Below are positions 14,353-21,762 of a stretch of DNA of 32,814 nucleotides, piece after piece; position 1 is the stretch's first letter; each line of letters opens with the position of its first letter. Both the position numbers and the translations under genes were made by a program. The DNA is from a virus: the IMG/VR virus record IMGVR_UViG_3300042450_001464, positions 1 to 32,814 of that record; one strand, given 5' to 3'. The notes under the pieces were generated by a model that saw nothing but the letters and a program-made list of their open reading frames with translations, did not search any database and was not told the origin of the DNA.

Positions 14353-14817
14353 TCAAGCCGGGGCCGGCTCCCAATCGCCGTATCGGTTGCGGCGGAACTC
14401 CCGCACGTCGGCAAACCCCAGCGAGCGGGCGAGCGTCACGCACTCAGGCGAAAACACCGCAATCGCCAGCCGCCGGTCGAGATACTTCGTGGCAAGCAAG
14501 GTCAACGCTCCGATCCGGCAGAATCCCTTGCGTCGCCACTCGGGGGCCACGAATCCCTCGAGCGTCTGCAAGCCCCGCCACGTGTGCGTCGCCACCCAGC
14601 CGATCGGGTCGCCGTCATAAAACACGACCATCGGCGTCTCGGCGTCCAGCCGCACAAACTCTTGCTGCATCTCGGACCCGATGCGGCAGAGGTTCGCCGC
14701 CATGTATTCGGCGTCCTCGGGCTCAAGCGTCAACGGTGACTCGGCTGCGATGAACATGGCCGCCATCGTCGCGAGCGTGTCAACAGCGGCGGGCAGTGCC
14801 AGGACAAACCCCAGCAC
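14353..14817 (-). CDS. GNAT-family N-acetyltransferase
   Basis: A 154-residue GNAT-like protein from GTG at 14817; a later start near the MFIAAESPLTLEPEDAE segment is also possible. The strand VVFYDGDPIGWVATHTW leads into the acetyl-CoA pyrophosphate loop in WRRKGFCRIGALTLL (about 93-107). A C-terminal SPECVTLARSLGF segment matches the motif B region of the family. It would acetylate an amine on a protein, antibiotic or sugar; the target is unknown. It sits between an HTH gene and the secreted proteins, not in the glycan cassette. Confidence 0.75.
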   Translation of the reverse strand: MLGFVLALPAAVDTLATMAAMFIAAESPLTLEPEDAEYMAANLCRIGSEMQQEFVRLDAETPMVVFYDGDPIGWVATHTWRGLQTLEGFVAPEWRRKGFCRIGALTLLATKYLDRRLAIAVFSPECVTLARSLGFADVREFRRNRYGDWEPAPA

Positions 14818-14832
14818 TGCCCGCGTCGCCGC

Positions 14833-15066
14833 TCAACCGCTTTGTCGCATCGACGCAAAGTGAGCCTCGCGGATTTCTTTCTTTCGCTGCTCAAGCTCGT
14901 CAGGCGTCGGGTCGATGTCCCCACGTCCAAACTTGTTCTCCCGATCCTCGATCCCAAACTTCCTCCGCGCCGCCGTCACCGTGCTTCTCGCCACGCCGAA
15001 GTAATTCGCAAGGTCGTTCAGGTGCATCCCAGAAAGCCAGAGCGTCCGCAGTTCTTCTCGTTCCAC
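14833..15066 (-). CDS. Small helix-turn-helix DNA-binding protein
   Basis: A 77-residue protein from GTG at 15066, directly after the sliding-clamp stop. A helix-turn-helix at residues 8-40 (LWLSGMHLNDLANYFGVARS plus the recognition helix TVTAARRKFGI) is followed by an acidic and a Lys-rich helix. The HTH resembles resolvase or sigma-4-like forms that recognise specific DNA. It is probably a phage transcription regulator for the genes to the left. Confidence 0.7.
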   Translation of the reverse strand: MEREELRTLWLSGMHLNDLANYFGVARSTVTAARRKFGIEDRENKFGRGDIDPTPDELEQRKKEIREAHFASMRQSG

Positions 15067-15067
15067 G

Positions 15068-16189
15068 CTAGTCCTTTGCCAAGGGCATCACGACGCCCGT
15101 GAAATCCTCGCACCGAAACACCACGGCCGACGCGGCGTCCTTCACGTGCAGGCTCACCGTCGGCTCTCCGTCCGGGGGCAAGTTCGAAAGGAAGTCCGCA
15201 ACGAATCGCGGGTCGAGATTCACCGTACACCCGTGCCCGAACTCCATGATCGGACACGTGACGCTCGACTCGCCCGCTTCCGCACTCTTGCCGTGGAGCC
15301 AGATCCCGTTCTCAGCGAACGTGAAGTCGACCCCCTTTGACGCCTCGCTCGTCACGATCGCCGCTGCCATCGTCGCCGACAGCAGTTCCGAAATCACCGC
15401 GGCCGTCGGTGCTTCCTCGAACTGAAGGATTTTATCACGCCACGCAGGGAACCTGCCCGACAGCAGCCGCGCCGTGATCACCGTGCCGTCGATCGTGGCG
15501 ACCACCTCGTTGTCGGTCGCCTCAATCTGCACCGCCCCAGAGCTTTTGCCTGCCGCCGTGAAAATCGCCTGCATAGCCTTCAGCGGGATCAGCGTCTTGG
15601 AGTCGTCAACCGCTTGGTCGATCTCCACCTCAGCGGCGCTCAGCCGCCTCCCGTCGGTGGCAACAAAAGTGACCACGCCGTCAGCGACCTCGAGCATGAC
15701 GCCACCCAACGCGAACCGGCTCGACTTGTTGTCTGTCGCGTACATGACCGACTTGGCAGCCCGAGCGAACTGGTCGGCAGGAATCCGGCAGACCGACTTG
15801 GGCGCGTCGGCCTCCCACGTCGGGAACTCATTCGCCGCCTCGGTCGGCAGCGTCCACGTCGCCCCGTCGACCGTCACAACGCACGTCGTTTCGCCCGGGG
15901 TGAGGATGACCTCCTCGCCCTTGGGGCACGCGGTCAAAATCGCCTGCAGCCGGTGATGCGGCAGCAAGATCGGGTCGCCCGTGTACGCGATCTCCGCATT
16001 GACCTGCAGCTCGAGGTCCGTCCCCGTCAGCCCGCCGTTGGCGAGCAGGACGTTGAGTAGGACCGGCTTCGGGCTCCGCGTGGAGACCGCCGCGCTCACC
16101 GCGTGGAGTGCCTTCCTAAGTGCCGCGGCGCTCAACGTGATCCCCGTGCCAGTACGCCGCCGTTTTCGTTCTGCTGTTGCCGTTGTCAT
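15068..16189 (-). CDS. dnaN: DNA polymerase III beta sliding clamp homologue
   Basis: A 373-residue protein, the usual DnaN length, with the three-domain clamp layout. A first-domain segment SPKPVLLNVLLANGGLTGTDLELQ matches the bacterial pattern for the clamp core. FALGGVMLEVADG and FVATDGRRLS mark domain 2. RLLSGRFPAWRDKI and the C-terminal VVMPLAKD match the family ends (compare bacterial VIMPM-type tails). The clamp tethers replicative polymerase to DNA. The protein would be expected to interact with host DNA polymerase III, as no polymerase gene is visible here. Viral DnaN genes are rare. The ATG has a spaced AAAGGA site inside the upstream overlapping gene. Confidence 0.93.
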   Translation of the reverse strand: MTTATAERKRRRTGTGITLSAAALRKALHAVSAAVSTRSPKPVLLNVLLANGGLTGTDLELQVNAEIAYTGDPILLPHHRLQAILTACPKGEEVILTPGETTCVVTVDGATWTLPTEAANEFPTWEADAPKSVCRIPADQFARAAKSVMYATDNKSSRFALGGVMLEVADGVVTFVATDGRRLSAAEVEIDQAVDDSKTLIPLKAMQAIFTAAGKSSGAVQIEATDNEVVATIDGTVITARLLSGRFPAWRDKILQFEEAPTAAVISELLSATMAAAIVTSEASKGVDFTFAENGIWLHGKSAEAGESSVTCPIMEFGHGCTVNLDPRFVADFLSNLPPDGEPTVSLHVKDAASAVVFRCEDFTGVVMPLAKD

Positions 16190-16298
16190 TTTTCGAATCC
16201 TTTCGAGTTATGGAAATCCCTACCGCAATCCCAAGGACGAACGTCGCCACTTGGAAAATCGAACCGAGAGAAACGCAAACGATTTGTTCAAGAGACAT
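16116..16298 (-). CDS. Small membrane protein overlapping the clamp gene
   Basis: A 60-residue protein with one hydrophobic helix (residues 5-28, QIVCVSLGSIFQVATFVLGI) and a polar tail. GGAGG at good spacing supports the ATG at 16298. Its last 25 codons overlap the start of the clamp gene in another frame, so the clamp ribosome site lies within this gene. It may be a membrane regulator, and ribosomes passing through it could influence clamp translation. The gene may also be fortuitous. I recognise no family. Confidence 0.6.
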   Translation of the reverse strand: MSLEQIVCVSLGSIFQVATFVLGIAVGISITRKDSKNDNGNSRTKTAAYWHGDHVERRGT

Positions 16299-16488
16299 GA
16301 CCGGCCTCCATTCGCTCGATGACCTGGGCGAGTTTCATGCACCGCCGCATGAGCGATCGGATCGTGTCGGCGGACTGCTCGTGCAGCAGCCGCGAGTCGT
16401 CGTCCACGTGATCCATCCAGGCTTGGAGGGCGCACATGTCCGCGACCATCATGGGGGCCGGCAGTTCGTAGGGGGCGTCCTCGGTCAT
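16288..16488 (-). CDS. Small helical hypothetical protein
   Basis: The ATG at 16488 has AGGAGG and overlaps the upstream stop as ATGA, giving 66 residues (MTEDAPYELPAPMMVADMCA). It is a helical acidic protein with an Arg-rich segment (SLMRRCMKLAQVIERM) near the end and no known motif. It is co-translated with the LexA-like winged-helix gene. Confidence 0.65.
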   Translation of the reverse strand: MTEDAPYELPAPMMVADMCALQAWMDHVDDDSRLLHEQSADTIRSLMRRCMKLAQVIERMEAGHVS

Positions 16489-16721
16489 AGGGCACCTCCT
16501 GACGGGCGAATGGTTCTCGCCACCCCGGGGGTCCACGTGACCAGCCCCGCTCGGCTCAGAGCCTTCAGGTGGCCCCAGGCGGCATTCGGGCTGCGCCACT
16601 TGAAGTTCACGCAAATCTCTCGGACCGTCAGCCCGTACCCCTGCGCGGCGGTTTGGTCTCGCACGAATGCGAAGACCGCCCGCTGCGTGTCTGTGGTCGT
16701 GTGTTCAGCCGTCCCTGTCAT
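16485..16721 (-). CDS. LexA-like winged-helix DNA-binding protein without protease domain
   Basis: The ATG at 16721 with GGAGGAGG upstream gives 78 residues. The core TDTQRAVFAFVRDQ, YGLTVREICVNF and WRSPNAAWGHLKALSRAGLV matches the LexA N-terminal domain (TxRQxEVxxFI, PPTxREI, FxSPNAAxxHLKAL). The autoproteolytic LexA C-terminal domain is missing, so it cannot self-cleave. It could act as a constitutive competitor at host SOS boxes, or as a phage repressor or antirepressor. Its start lies inside the end of the initiator gene. Confidence 0.75.
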   Translation of the reverse strand: MTGTAEHTTTDTQRAVFAFVRDQTAAQGYGLTVREICVNFKWRSPNAAWGHLKALSRAGLVTWTPGVARTIRPSGGAL

Positions 16722-17349
16722 GTTCAACCTCCTCCGTGAGTGTCTCTTCCGATGCAACCTGCAGAGCATCCGCGCGGATGTCTGTGAACGATGCTTGCCC
16801 CTCCCCGGGCTTGCCACGAGAAGCGTCGGCCGGTGCCAACCCGGCCGGCAGCTTCTCGGATACCCATAGGAGTCTCTTAGGAGACTCTATGGGTATAGAG
16901 GAATAGGGGTCACACCTTGTGCCACCCTTGCGCACACCTTGTGCCACCCCCCTGGCACACTGTGTGCCACCCTTGCGCACACCTTGTGCCACCCCCCTGG
17001 CACACTGTGTGCCACCCCCCTGGCACACCTTGTGCCACCCCTCGCTCGCCACGTCGGCGAACTCATACTTCGCCCGGGTGCCCCCGGAACTGGACGCGAT
17101 GACCAGCAAAACCCGCTCGGCGACCAGCCGGTTGATGCCACGACGAACGGACGTCCTCTGTACGGCCATTACCTTGGCAGCCCCAGACGCGGACATGGTG
17201 AACGTGCAACGCCTGTAGTCGGCGAAGCAGAGGGCATAGGCGACCACCATGCGGGCATCAGTGCCCAACCGGGCCATCATGCCGCTGCGGAGCAAAGCCT
17301 CGTGCCGGCGACGCATCTCGCCAAACTCTCGTTTTGGTTTGTCGGCCAT
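16705..17349 (-). CDS. Replication-initiator-like winged-helix protein
   Basis: A 214-residue protein from ATG at 17349; a GTG at 17355 overlapping the helicase stop as GTGA is an alternative. Residues about 28-98 form a winged HTH (MVVAYALCFADYRRCTFTMS then VQRTSVRRGINRLVAERVLL). A low-complexity linker with a 15-residue tandem repeat (about 104-147) is encoded by a DNA iteron array, followed by a charged C-terminus. This order of a DNA-binding head, an origin-bearing linker and a tail is that of lambda O-type initiators. It sits just after the primase-helicase gene. It would bind the iterons and load the helicase; this is inferred. Confidence 0.7.
   Translation of the reverse strand: MADKPKREFGEMRRRHEALLRSGMMARLGTDARMVVAYALCFADYRRCTFTMSASGAAKVMAVQRTSVRRGINRLVAERVLLVIASSSGGTRAKYEFADVASEGWHKVCQGGGTQCARGVAQGVRKGGTQCARGVAQGVRKGGTRCDPYSSIPIESPKRLLWVSEKLPAGLAPADASRGKPGEGQASFTDIRADALQVASEETLTEEVEHDRDG
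16861..16895. repeat. 15-bp-stem hairpin beside the iteron array
   Basis: TACCCATA, one bulged G and GAGTCTC pair with GAGACTC and TATGGGTA across a TTAG loop. This is among the strongest local inverted repeats in the window. It lies inside the initiator gene and 15 bases from the iterons. It could be an origin structural element, such as a cruciform or a primer-start site. A terminator is unlikely, as there is no U-run and it lies within a gene. Confidence 0.75.
16911..17040. repeat. Six tandem 22-23 bp iterons, candidate replication origin
   Basis: Units start near 16911, 16933, 16956, 16978, 17001 and 17024. Each has the core CACA(CCTTG or CTGTG)TGCCACCC, in lengths 22, 23, 22, 23, 23 and a partial last unit. 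Units one plus two equal three plus four (45 bp, 15 codons), so the repeat keeps frame. Junctions with CTGG make palindromes: TGGCACAC-T-GTGTGCCA at 16953-16969 and 16998-17014, and a 7-bp-arm version at 17021-17037. Direct repeats with dyads inside an initiator gene are the hallmark of lambdoid origins. I see no long AT-rich unwinding region in the immediate flank. Confidence 0.75.
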
Positions 17350-17351
17350 GC

Positions 17352-19091
17352 TCACGGGCTCCAGTTCGCGAACTCGGCAATCGGGCCGACGGCCGTGTCC
17401 TCGAACGCCTGATACTTGCCGTGGAACCACAACTCCACGTCGCGCGGCTCGCCCTGGCGAAGTTTCTTGCAGTGCCAGACGACCTTGATCTCGCCGTCAG
17501 CCCCGACTTCCTCAGTCTTTTGGCCGTACAGCAGGTTGTCCGAGTCGTAGTCGATCTGGTTTGACAGCTTTCCGATGTTGCCGATTTCTGTGTTGTGATC
17601 CACGCCTTTTGCGACGTTCGTCACCATGACCAGAGCAATATTCCGGGTCGTAATCAGAGCACCGAGCCGCTTTAAAACCTCGATGATCTTGTTCGTCGGC
17701 TCCTCAATGTGCCGGTCGGCGTCGCACTTCTGCAGGTAGTCCACGACCAGCAGTTGCACGTTGTCTTTAATGACCGCCCGTTCAATCCGGTCAATCTTGA
17801 GCGGCTGGTCAATAATCTTGAGCCGGTTCCCGACTTTGTTGGCGAGGCTTGCGGCAATGCTTCGCGACTCGCCGTCCTTGCGGATGATGTCTTGGAGCGT
17901 GAGCCCAGAGGACTGACCGCCCCAGTTCGTGATCGCCCGGGCCGCAAGCGCCGTGCGTGTCATCTCCCCCATGCACCATGCAGCAACGAGGTTTTCGTCT
18001 TGCATCAAACACTGCAGGACGAGTTGCAACGCTAGGGCCGACTTGCCCACGCCGGGGGCCGCGGCCAGTGCGGTCATTTGCCCAAGCGGGATGCCGCCAT
18101 CAAAGAGCTTGTCGATCGACTCGATGCCCGTCTTGATCGTGGGCGTCTTTTCCTGCTTCGCCCATTCGTCGATTGCGTCGGTCAGCGTCGGCGTGGGCGT
18201 CTGAACCTCGGCGTCTTGCACGGGCTGGGCCTCTTCCGCCGGCCCCAGCACCGGGAGCCGCTGCCGCTTCCACGCGTTCGCGATCTGCCGCGGGCAATCA
18301 TCAAGGTCGTCCTGCCGCAGCCCGACCGATCGCATTCGCTGCATGATCAGCGTGGTTGCTTCCGACACGGCCCAGCCTCGAGCCGCTAGGTCGCAGGCCA
18401 CCGTGAACATCGTCTGCCGCCGGCCGGCGGTCATGACGTAGCCTTCCTCGCAAAACCTCCTGGTCAACTCGCTCATGCTCTTGGGTTTCACGACAATCGA
18501 CTGCGCCGCCTGCCGGCCAAAACGCGACATCGGGTAGACACGTGTCGGGTCGCAATCCTTGAGCACCGCCGTCGGCCGCTGCTCGTGTTTCCAGTTCACG
18601 AACCCGGGCAGCCGCATGATCCGCGGCCAATCGCAGACGCTTTGGTCAGAGCCCAGAGCCCCGGCAATCGCCTTCATTCGTTCGTGCCATGCGTCGGCGT
18701 CCGTCACCGGCTGGTCGAGCCGCCACCACGCGTGCACACCGCCGCCGCTTTCGAGGATCGCGGTAGGCCAGGGCAACCCCGCCGCCTTGATCCTGGCGTA
18801 CGCGTCCTCAAGCACGATGCCGCCGTCGAAGTCCGCGAACAAGCAGCGGGCCAGCTTCACGCCCTCGGCCTGACTAGCCCCCTTTTCTTTCCGTGGGTTC
18901 GCTCCAAAGTAGGCGTGGACACGGAGTTGCTCGTCGGCGTTGACCCGATGCAGCCAATCCACGATGTCGGGGATCTCGGAGAGCGGCGACCATCTACGGC
19001 CGGCAGACGGCGGCAGCGGGCGAAACTCGATGATGTCTTCGGGCTCAAAGATGGCCCCGAGAAAATCAATGCACTGCGATAGCGTGTCCAC
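17352..19091 (-). CDS. Primase-helicase: AEP-like primase fused to DnaB-type helicase
   Basis: A 579-residue protein from GTG at 19091. Residues about 80-170 carry an archaeo-eukaryotic-primase/prim-pol-like catalytic core: DxD in FADFDGG (87-89), the SGGGVHAWW His motif (His120), and CDWPRIMRLPGFVNWK (153-168). A linker follows (to about 310). The RecA-like helicase domain has Walker A APGVGKS (345-351), the ENLVAAWCMGEM strand and Walker B VVDYLQ (449-454). It would prime and unwind phage DNA at the fork. Such fusions supply replication independence from host DnaG and DnaB. Confidence 0.88.
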   Translation of the reverse strand: MDTLSQCIDFLGAIFEPEDIIEFRPLPPSAGRRWSPLSEIPDIVDWLHRVNADEQLRVHAYFGANPRKEKGASQAEGVKLARCLFADFDGGIVLEDAYARIKAAGLPWPTAILESGGGVHAWWRLDQPVTDADAWHERMKAIAGALGSDQSVCDWPRIMRLPGFVNWKHEQRPTAVLKDCDPTRVYPMSRFGRQAAQSIVVKPKSMSELTRRFCEEGYVMTAGRRQTMFTVACDLAARGWAVSEATTLIMQRMRSVGLRQDDLDDCPRQIANAWKRQRLPVLGPAEEAQPVQDAEVQTPTPTLTDAIDEWAKQEKTPTIKTGIESIDKLFDGGIPLGQMTALAAAPGVGKSALALQLVLQCLMQDENLVAAWCMGEMTRTALAARAITNWGGQSSGLTLQDIIRKDGESRSIAASLANKVGNRLKIIDQPLKIDRIERAVIKDNVQLLVVDYLQKCDADRHIEEPTNKIIEVLKRLGALITTRNIALVMVTNVAKGVDHNTEIGNIGKLSNQIDYDSDNLLYGQKTEEVGADGEIKVVWHCKKLRQGEPRDVELWFHGKYQAFEDTAVGPIAEFANWSP

Positions 19092-19575
19092 TTAGTTCGC
19101 GTCCTTTCATGTCCTTGTATGGATGGCATGTCCGATGGCAGTCGTGGCACAGCGAAACCAGATCGCAGATCAATTCGCTGAAAAGCCTGTCGTATGTCTC
19201 GTGGTGCACTTCGGTAGCCACGCACTCAAGACAGCCCTGGCAGAGGTAGTTGTCGCGCTTTAGAGCCTTCGCCCGCCTAGCGCTCCAGGCCGCGGCCGCG
19301 AGATAGTCTTCATAGGCTTCCCACCAAGCGGAATCCTTCTCGTGCCGAGCTGATTCAGCCTGCAACCGAGCGGCGTTCACGCTGGCCTGCTGTAGCTCCT
19401 CGTCCCACATGGGAAGCAAGTCGCAATCCACCGTCGCAGGTTTCGCAACCCACGGCCCCTTGCCTGTCTTTTCGTAGTCGATCTTGCCGCACTTGCGGCA
19501 CTGGTACGTGAACTGGCTGGCACCATTGGCTGCCGCCTTGCGCACCAAATGGCTGTCGTGGTCTATGCAATCCAT
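19066..19575 (-). CDS. HNH endonuclease with N-terminal zinc motif
   Basis: I chose the ATG at 19575, preceded by GGGAGG, giving 169 residues. An N-terminal CRKCG knuckle (26-30) precedes an alanine-rich helix and the HNH domain: NYLCQGC (109-115), TEVHHETYDR (121-130) with the catalytic His, and SLCHDCHR (141-148). The position between ParB-like and primase-helicase genes, and the distinct sequence from the other two HNH proteins, suggest a separate insertion or a replication-linked nuclease. The stop overlaps the next start by 26 bases. Confidence 0.82.
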   Translation of the reverse strand: MDCIDHDSHLVRKAAANGASQFTYQCRKCGKIDYEKTGKGPWVAKPATVDCDLLPMWDEELQQASVNAARLQAESARHEKDSAWWEAYEDYLAAAAWSARRAKALKRDNYLCQGCLECVATEVHHETYDRLFSELICDLVSLCHDCHRTCHPYKDMKGRELSGHAIAVH

Positions 19576-19646
19576 TGCTGCCTCCCTTTCCATTCCGCCC
19601 CGCCGCGTCGAAGCGGCTGTCGCGCCTATCGCGAGGGCGGCCGTGC

Positions 19647-20435
19647 TTAAACCGCAGCCTTTTTCTTTCGCGACCCTCTGTAGTAAAGCGAGGAAATTGC
19701 GTCGCACGTCGCAGCCGCTCGGCCGTAGTGCCCAGACGACCTTTCTCTCTCCAGCTTGAACGTGGCGTCCGCAGCGCGGATTACTGAAGAAACAGCCTTC
19801 ACTCGCAGCTTTTCCACAAGCTTCTTGCGGTCAAAATCCTGATTCTTCTTAATGAAGATCGACATGCCTTCAATCATCTCGCCTTGCAGTGCGCCATCCT
19901 CGCCAGGCCACACCTCGCAGAGAATCCCAAGGCAATCCAGCAGGCCGTCAGATCCGATTCGCTGATACGACCGCTCCAGCGCTTTTACGGCCTTGATATA
20001 TGGCCACCCACATCCGCCGTCTTCTCGCACTCGCACCTTCAGCCCAGCACGGCCGACGACGCCTACGATGTCGCACGTTTGCGCATCGCCCTCAGTTAGC
20101 TGAGCATTGAACAGCGCTCCCGCCGAAACGTTAGTGCGCTCCTTATTCTTGAGACGAAACACACGGGCCTCGTGCTCCTGTCCGTCCGACTGAAACACGT
20201 CGCACGGAACCATGCCTATGCCCAGCTTTCTGGCCGCCGTAAGCCTCTGCATTCCGTCAACAACCCAGTAAGTTCCGTCTCGCCGCTCTCCGACCGTCAG
20301 CGAACCAAATGCGTCTTGGTCTAGGTTGCTTGCGATTCTGTTCACTCGGGCCGAAATAATCGTCCTTTGGTAAGCGTCAGAAATGTTCAGTTCGTCTACG
20401 CCAATTTTCCTATTCTCAGTCTTTAGCAGCCGCAT
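19647..20435 (-). CDS. ParB/sulfiredoxin-fold nuclease-like protein
   Basis: A 262-residue protein with AAAGGAGG before its ATG. The N-domain has a ParB-like core: IGVDELNISDAYQR, then YWVVDGMQRLTAARKLGI (57-72) with the DGxxR signature of ParB and DndB-related phosphohydrolase folds. The rest is helical and Lys-rich to the end (GSRKKKAAV). No HTH like that of true partition ParB is evident. It may be a DNA-binding or nuclease accessory of replication, or a phage copy-control factor. It is followed by HNH and primase-helicase. Confidence 0.75.
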   Translation of the reverse strand: MRLLKTENRKIGVDELNISDAYQRTIISARVNRIASNLDQDAFGSLTVGERRDGTYWVVDGMQRLTAARKLGIGMVPCDVFQSDGQEHEARVFRLKNKERTNVSAGALFNAQLTEGDAQTCDIVGVVGRAGLKVRVREDGGCGWPYIKAVKALERSYQRIGSDGLLDCLGILCEVWPGEDGALQGEMIEGMSIFIKKNQDFDRKKLVEKLRVKAVSSVIRAADATFKLERERSSGHYGRAAATCDAISSLYYRGSRKKKAAV

Positions 20436-20489
20436 GGCCGCCTCCTTTCATTCCTTCCACCACACATGCCGTCGCCACTCGCGTGGCAG

Positions 20490-20780
20490 TCACGACGTTG
20501 CTTTCCATTCCCGTTCCCGCCGCCCGCTGTCGCTCAAGACGAGCGTCCCCGTCTCGACGATGCTGCCCGCCTTGGCGAGCTCGTGAATCCTCCGGTTGAC
20601 TTGGTGCGGCAACAGCCCGCACCGTGCCGCGATGCCGCTGGCCCCAGCCGGCCCGGCCGCGAGCGCCTCGAGGATCTGCCCGTGGTGCTGGCTGCGGAAC
20701 GTCTTTGTCTCGTCAGCCGCAAGCCGCGACGTGACCGGGTCGGTGCGGCGAAACAGCGGCAAATCATCCAAGGCATCCAT
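20490..20780 (-). CDS. Winged-helix phage protein
   Basis: A 96-residue protein with GGAGAG upstream. MDALDDLPLFRRTDPVTSRLAADE opens it; the LFxxxDPxTSxxAA pattern is common among small phage replication-region proteins. A winged helix follows (HHGQILEALAAGPAGASGIAARC, then PHQVNRRIHELAKAGSIVE). The wing end is near residue 85. It is probably a DNA-binding regulator. Confidence 0.7.
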   Translation of the reverse strand: MDALDDLPLFRRTDPVTSRLAADETKTFRSQHHGQILEALAAGPAGASGIAARCGLLPHQVNRRIHELAKAGSIVETGTLVLSDSGRREREWKATS

Positions 20781-20792
20781 GCCTGTCTCTCC

Positions 20793-21617
20793 TTAGACGA
20801 GGGGCGGGGTTCGCGGCGTCTTCGTCCGCAGTTGGGAAAAATCGCAATAGGCTTGGTCGAAAAGTGCAGGCGATCGGTGGCCCAGGTGGAGCCGGCCGCT
20901 GCCCGCTTTGACCATCTCGCAGTGTGTCGCCCCGCTGCGCCTCAGCCACTTCGAACTGCCGCCGATCCCGAGGCTGTCGAGCAGGTCGCGCATGTGCCGC
21001 TGGGCCTGCCGTCGGCGTGTCACCCAGCCAAGAATGCTGCCGTCACGGGAGACCTTGAGCATCGCGTCGATCGAGTCGAGGCAGGCCGGGGTGAGCGTCC
21101 GCGTGATCGCGTCACCCGTCTTGCTTTGCGTCCACGCCAGCGTGTCGCTGTCGAGGTGGTCGCGACCGAACGACATGATGTCGCCGAACCGGGCACCGGT
21201 CTCGTAGCCCACGAGAATCCAGCACAGCAGGAACTCGCCCAGGTCGGCCCCGCTGCGGAGCTTGGTGCCTCGCTTCGCCTGTGCCGCCTCGATCGCCAGC
21301 CGCAGTTGCGGGACCGTCCACGCCTTCGTCGGGGCTTTGCGGGCCTTCACGCGGTTGATGCCACGCGGAGCCGCATCAAGCAGGCTGCGGTCGTACCCCC
21401 AGTTCCAGAGCGTGAGCAGGATGCCACGCTCAGCACGGGTCGTGATGCCGCTGACCTCGACGGATCGTTTCGCGAGGAACTGGTTAAGCAGTTCCACCGA
21501 AATCCCGCCGGCACGGTTGGCGATTCGCAGCACATTCTTCCCGTAGTTGGCCGTAACCGACCGCTCGGCAAGGTATTGCGGGGCAATTTCGGAGAATTTT
21601 TTCAGTTGTGGCTTCAT
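20793..21617 (-). CDS. Tyrosine recombinase (replication-cluster copy)
   Basis: A 274-residue integrase-family protein, AAAGGA before its ATG. An N-terminal SAM-like core-binding domain (about 1-95) precedes the catalytic domain: Arg143 in GYETGARFGDI, Lys166 in QSKTGDA, Arg226 in KWLRRSGA, His247 in LGHRS and Tyr257 in FDQAYCDF. The complete set suggests it is active. It sits in the middle of the replication genes rather than beside an attachment region, so it may resolve genome multimers (Xer-like) instead of integrating. It is distinct from the integrase at 25560. Confidence 0.82.
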   Translation of the reverse strand: MKPQLKKFSEIAPQYLAERSVTANYGKNVLRIANRAGGISVELLNQFLAKRSVEVSGITTRAERGILLTLWNWGYDRSLLDAAPRGINRVKARKAPTKAWTVPQLRLAIEAAQAKRGTKLRSGADLGEFLLCWILVGYETGARFGDIMSFGRDHLDSDTLAWTQSKTGDAITRTLTPACLDSIDAMLKVSRDGSILGWVTRRRQAQRHMRDLLDSLGIGGSSKWLRRSGATHCEMVKAGSGRLHLGHRSPALFDQAYCDFSQLRTKTPRTPPLV

Positions 21618-21716
21618 GGTGTCCTTTCTTTCTGTTGAATCGCAGTTCCCGCCGACCGACTTGCGCAGTCGCCACGTGGGGGATGAGGCCCACGCTCACA
21701 CTATGTGCGGGAAACC

Positions 21717-21760
21717 AGCCGCGGCGGCGCTGTGGCGACGCCACCGCGGCGGGCTGTTTT
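21717..21760. terminator. GC-rich hairpin after the SSB-tail gene
   Basis: AGCCGCGG-type left arm pairs with CCGCGGcgGGCT, with an internal GTGGCG-CGCCAC stem. The plus strand ends in GTTTT. It lies in the 145-base gap between the DNA-binding protein gene and the downstream recombinase, so it may reduce read-through. A second small hairpin CGTGGG/CCCACG occurs nearby (about 21673-21692). I see no gene in this gap. Confidence 0.45.
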
Positions 21761-21762
21761 GG

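Noticed and set aside
16911-17040. CRISPR array
   Set aside because: The repeats are contiguous, with no unique spacers, and lie in frame inside a protein gene. No cas genes are nearby.
20466-21638. A 390-codon open frame on the plus strand
   Set aside because: It lies antisense to the tyrosine recombinase and winged-helix genes and is low-complexity, Arg- and Pro-rich; a shadow frame.
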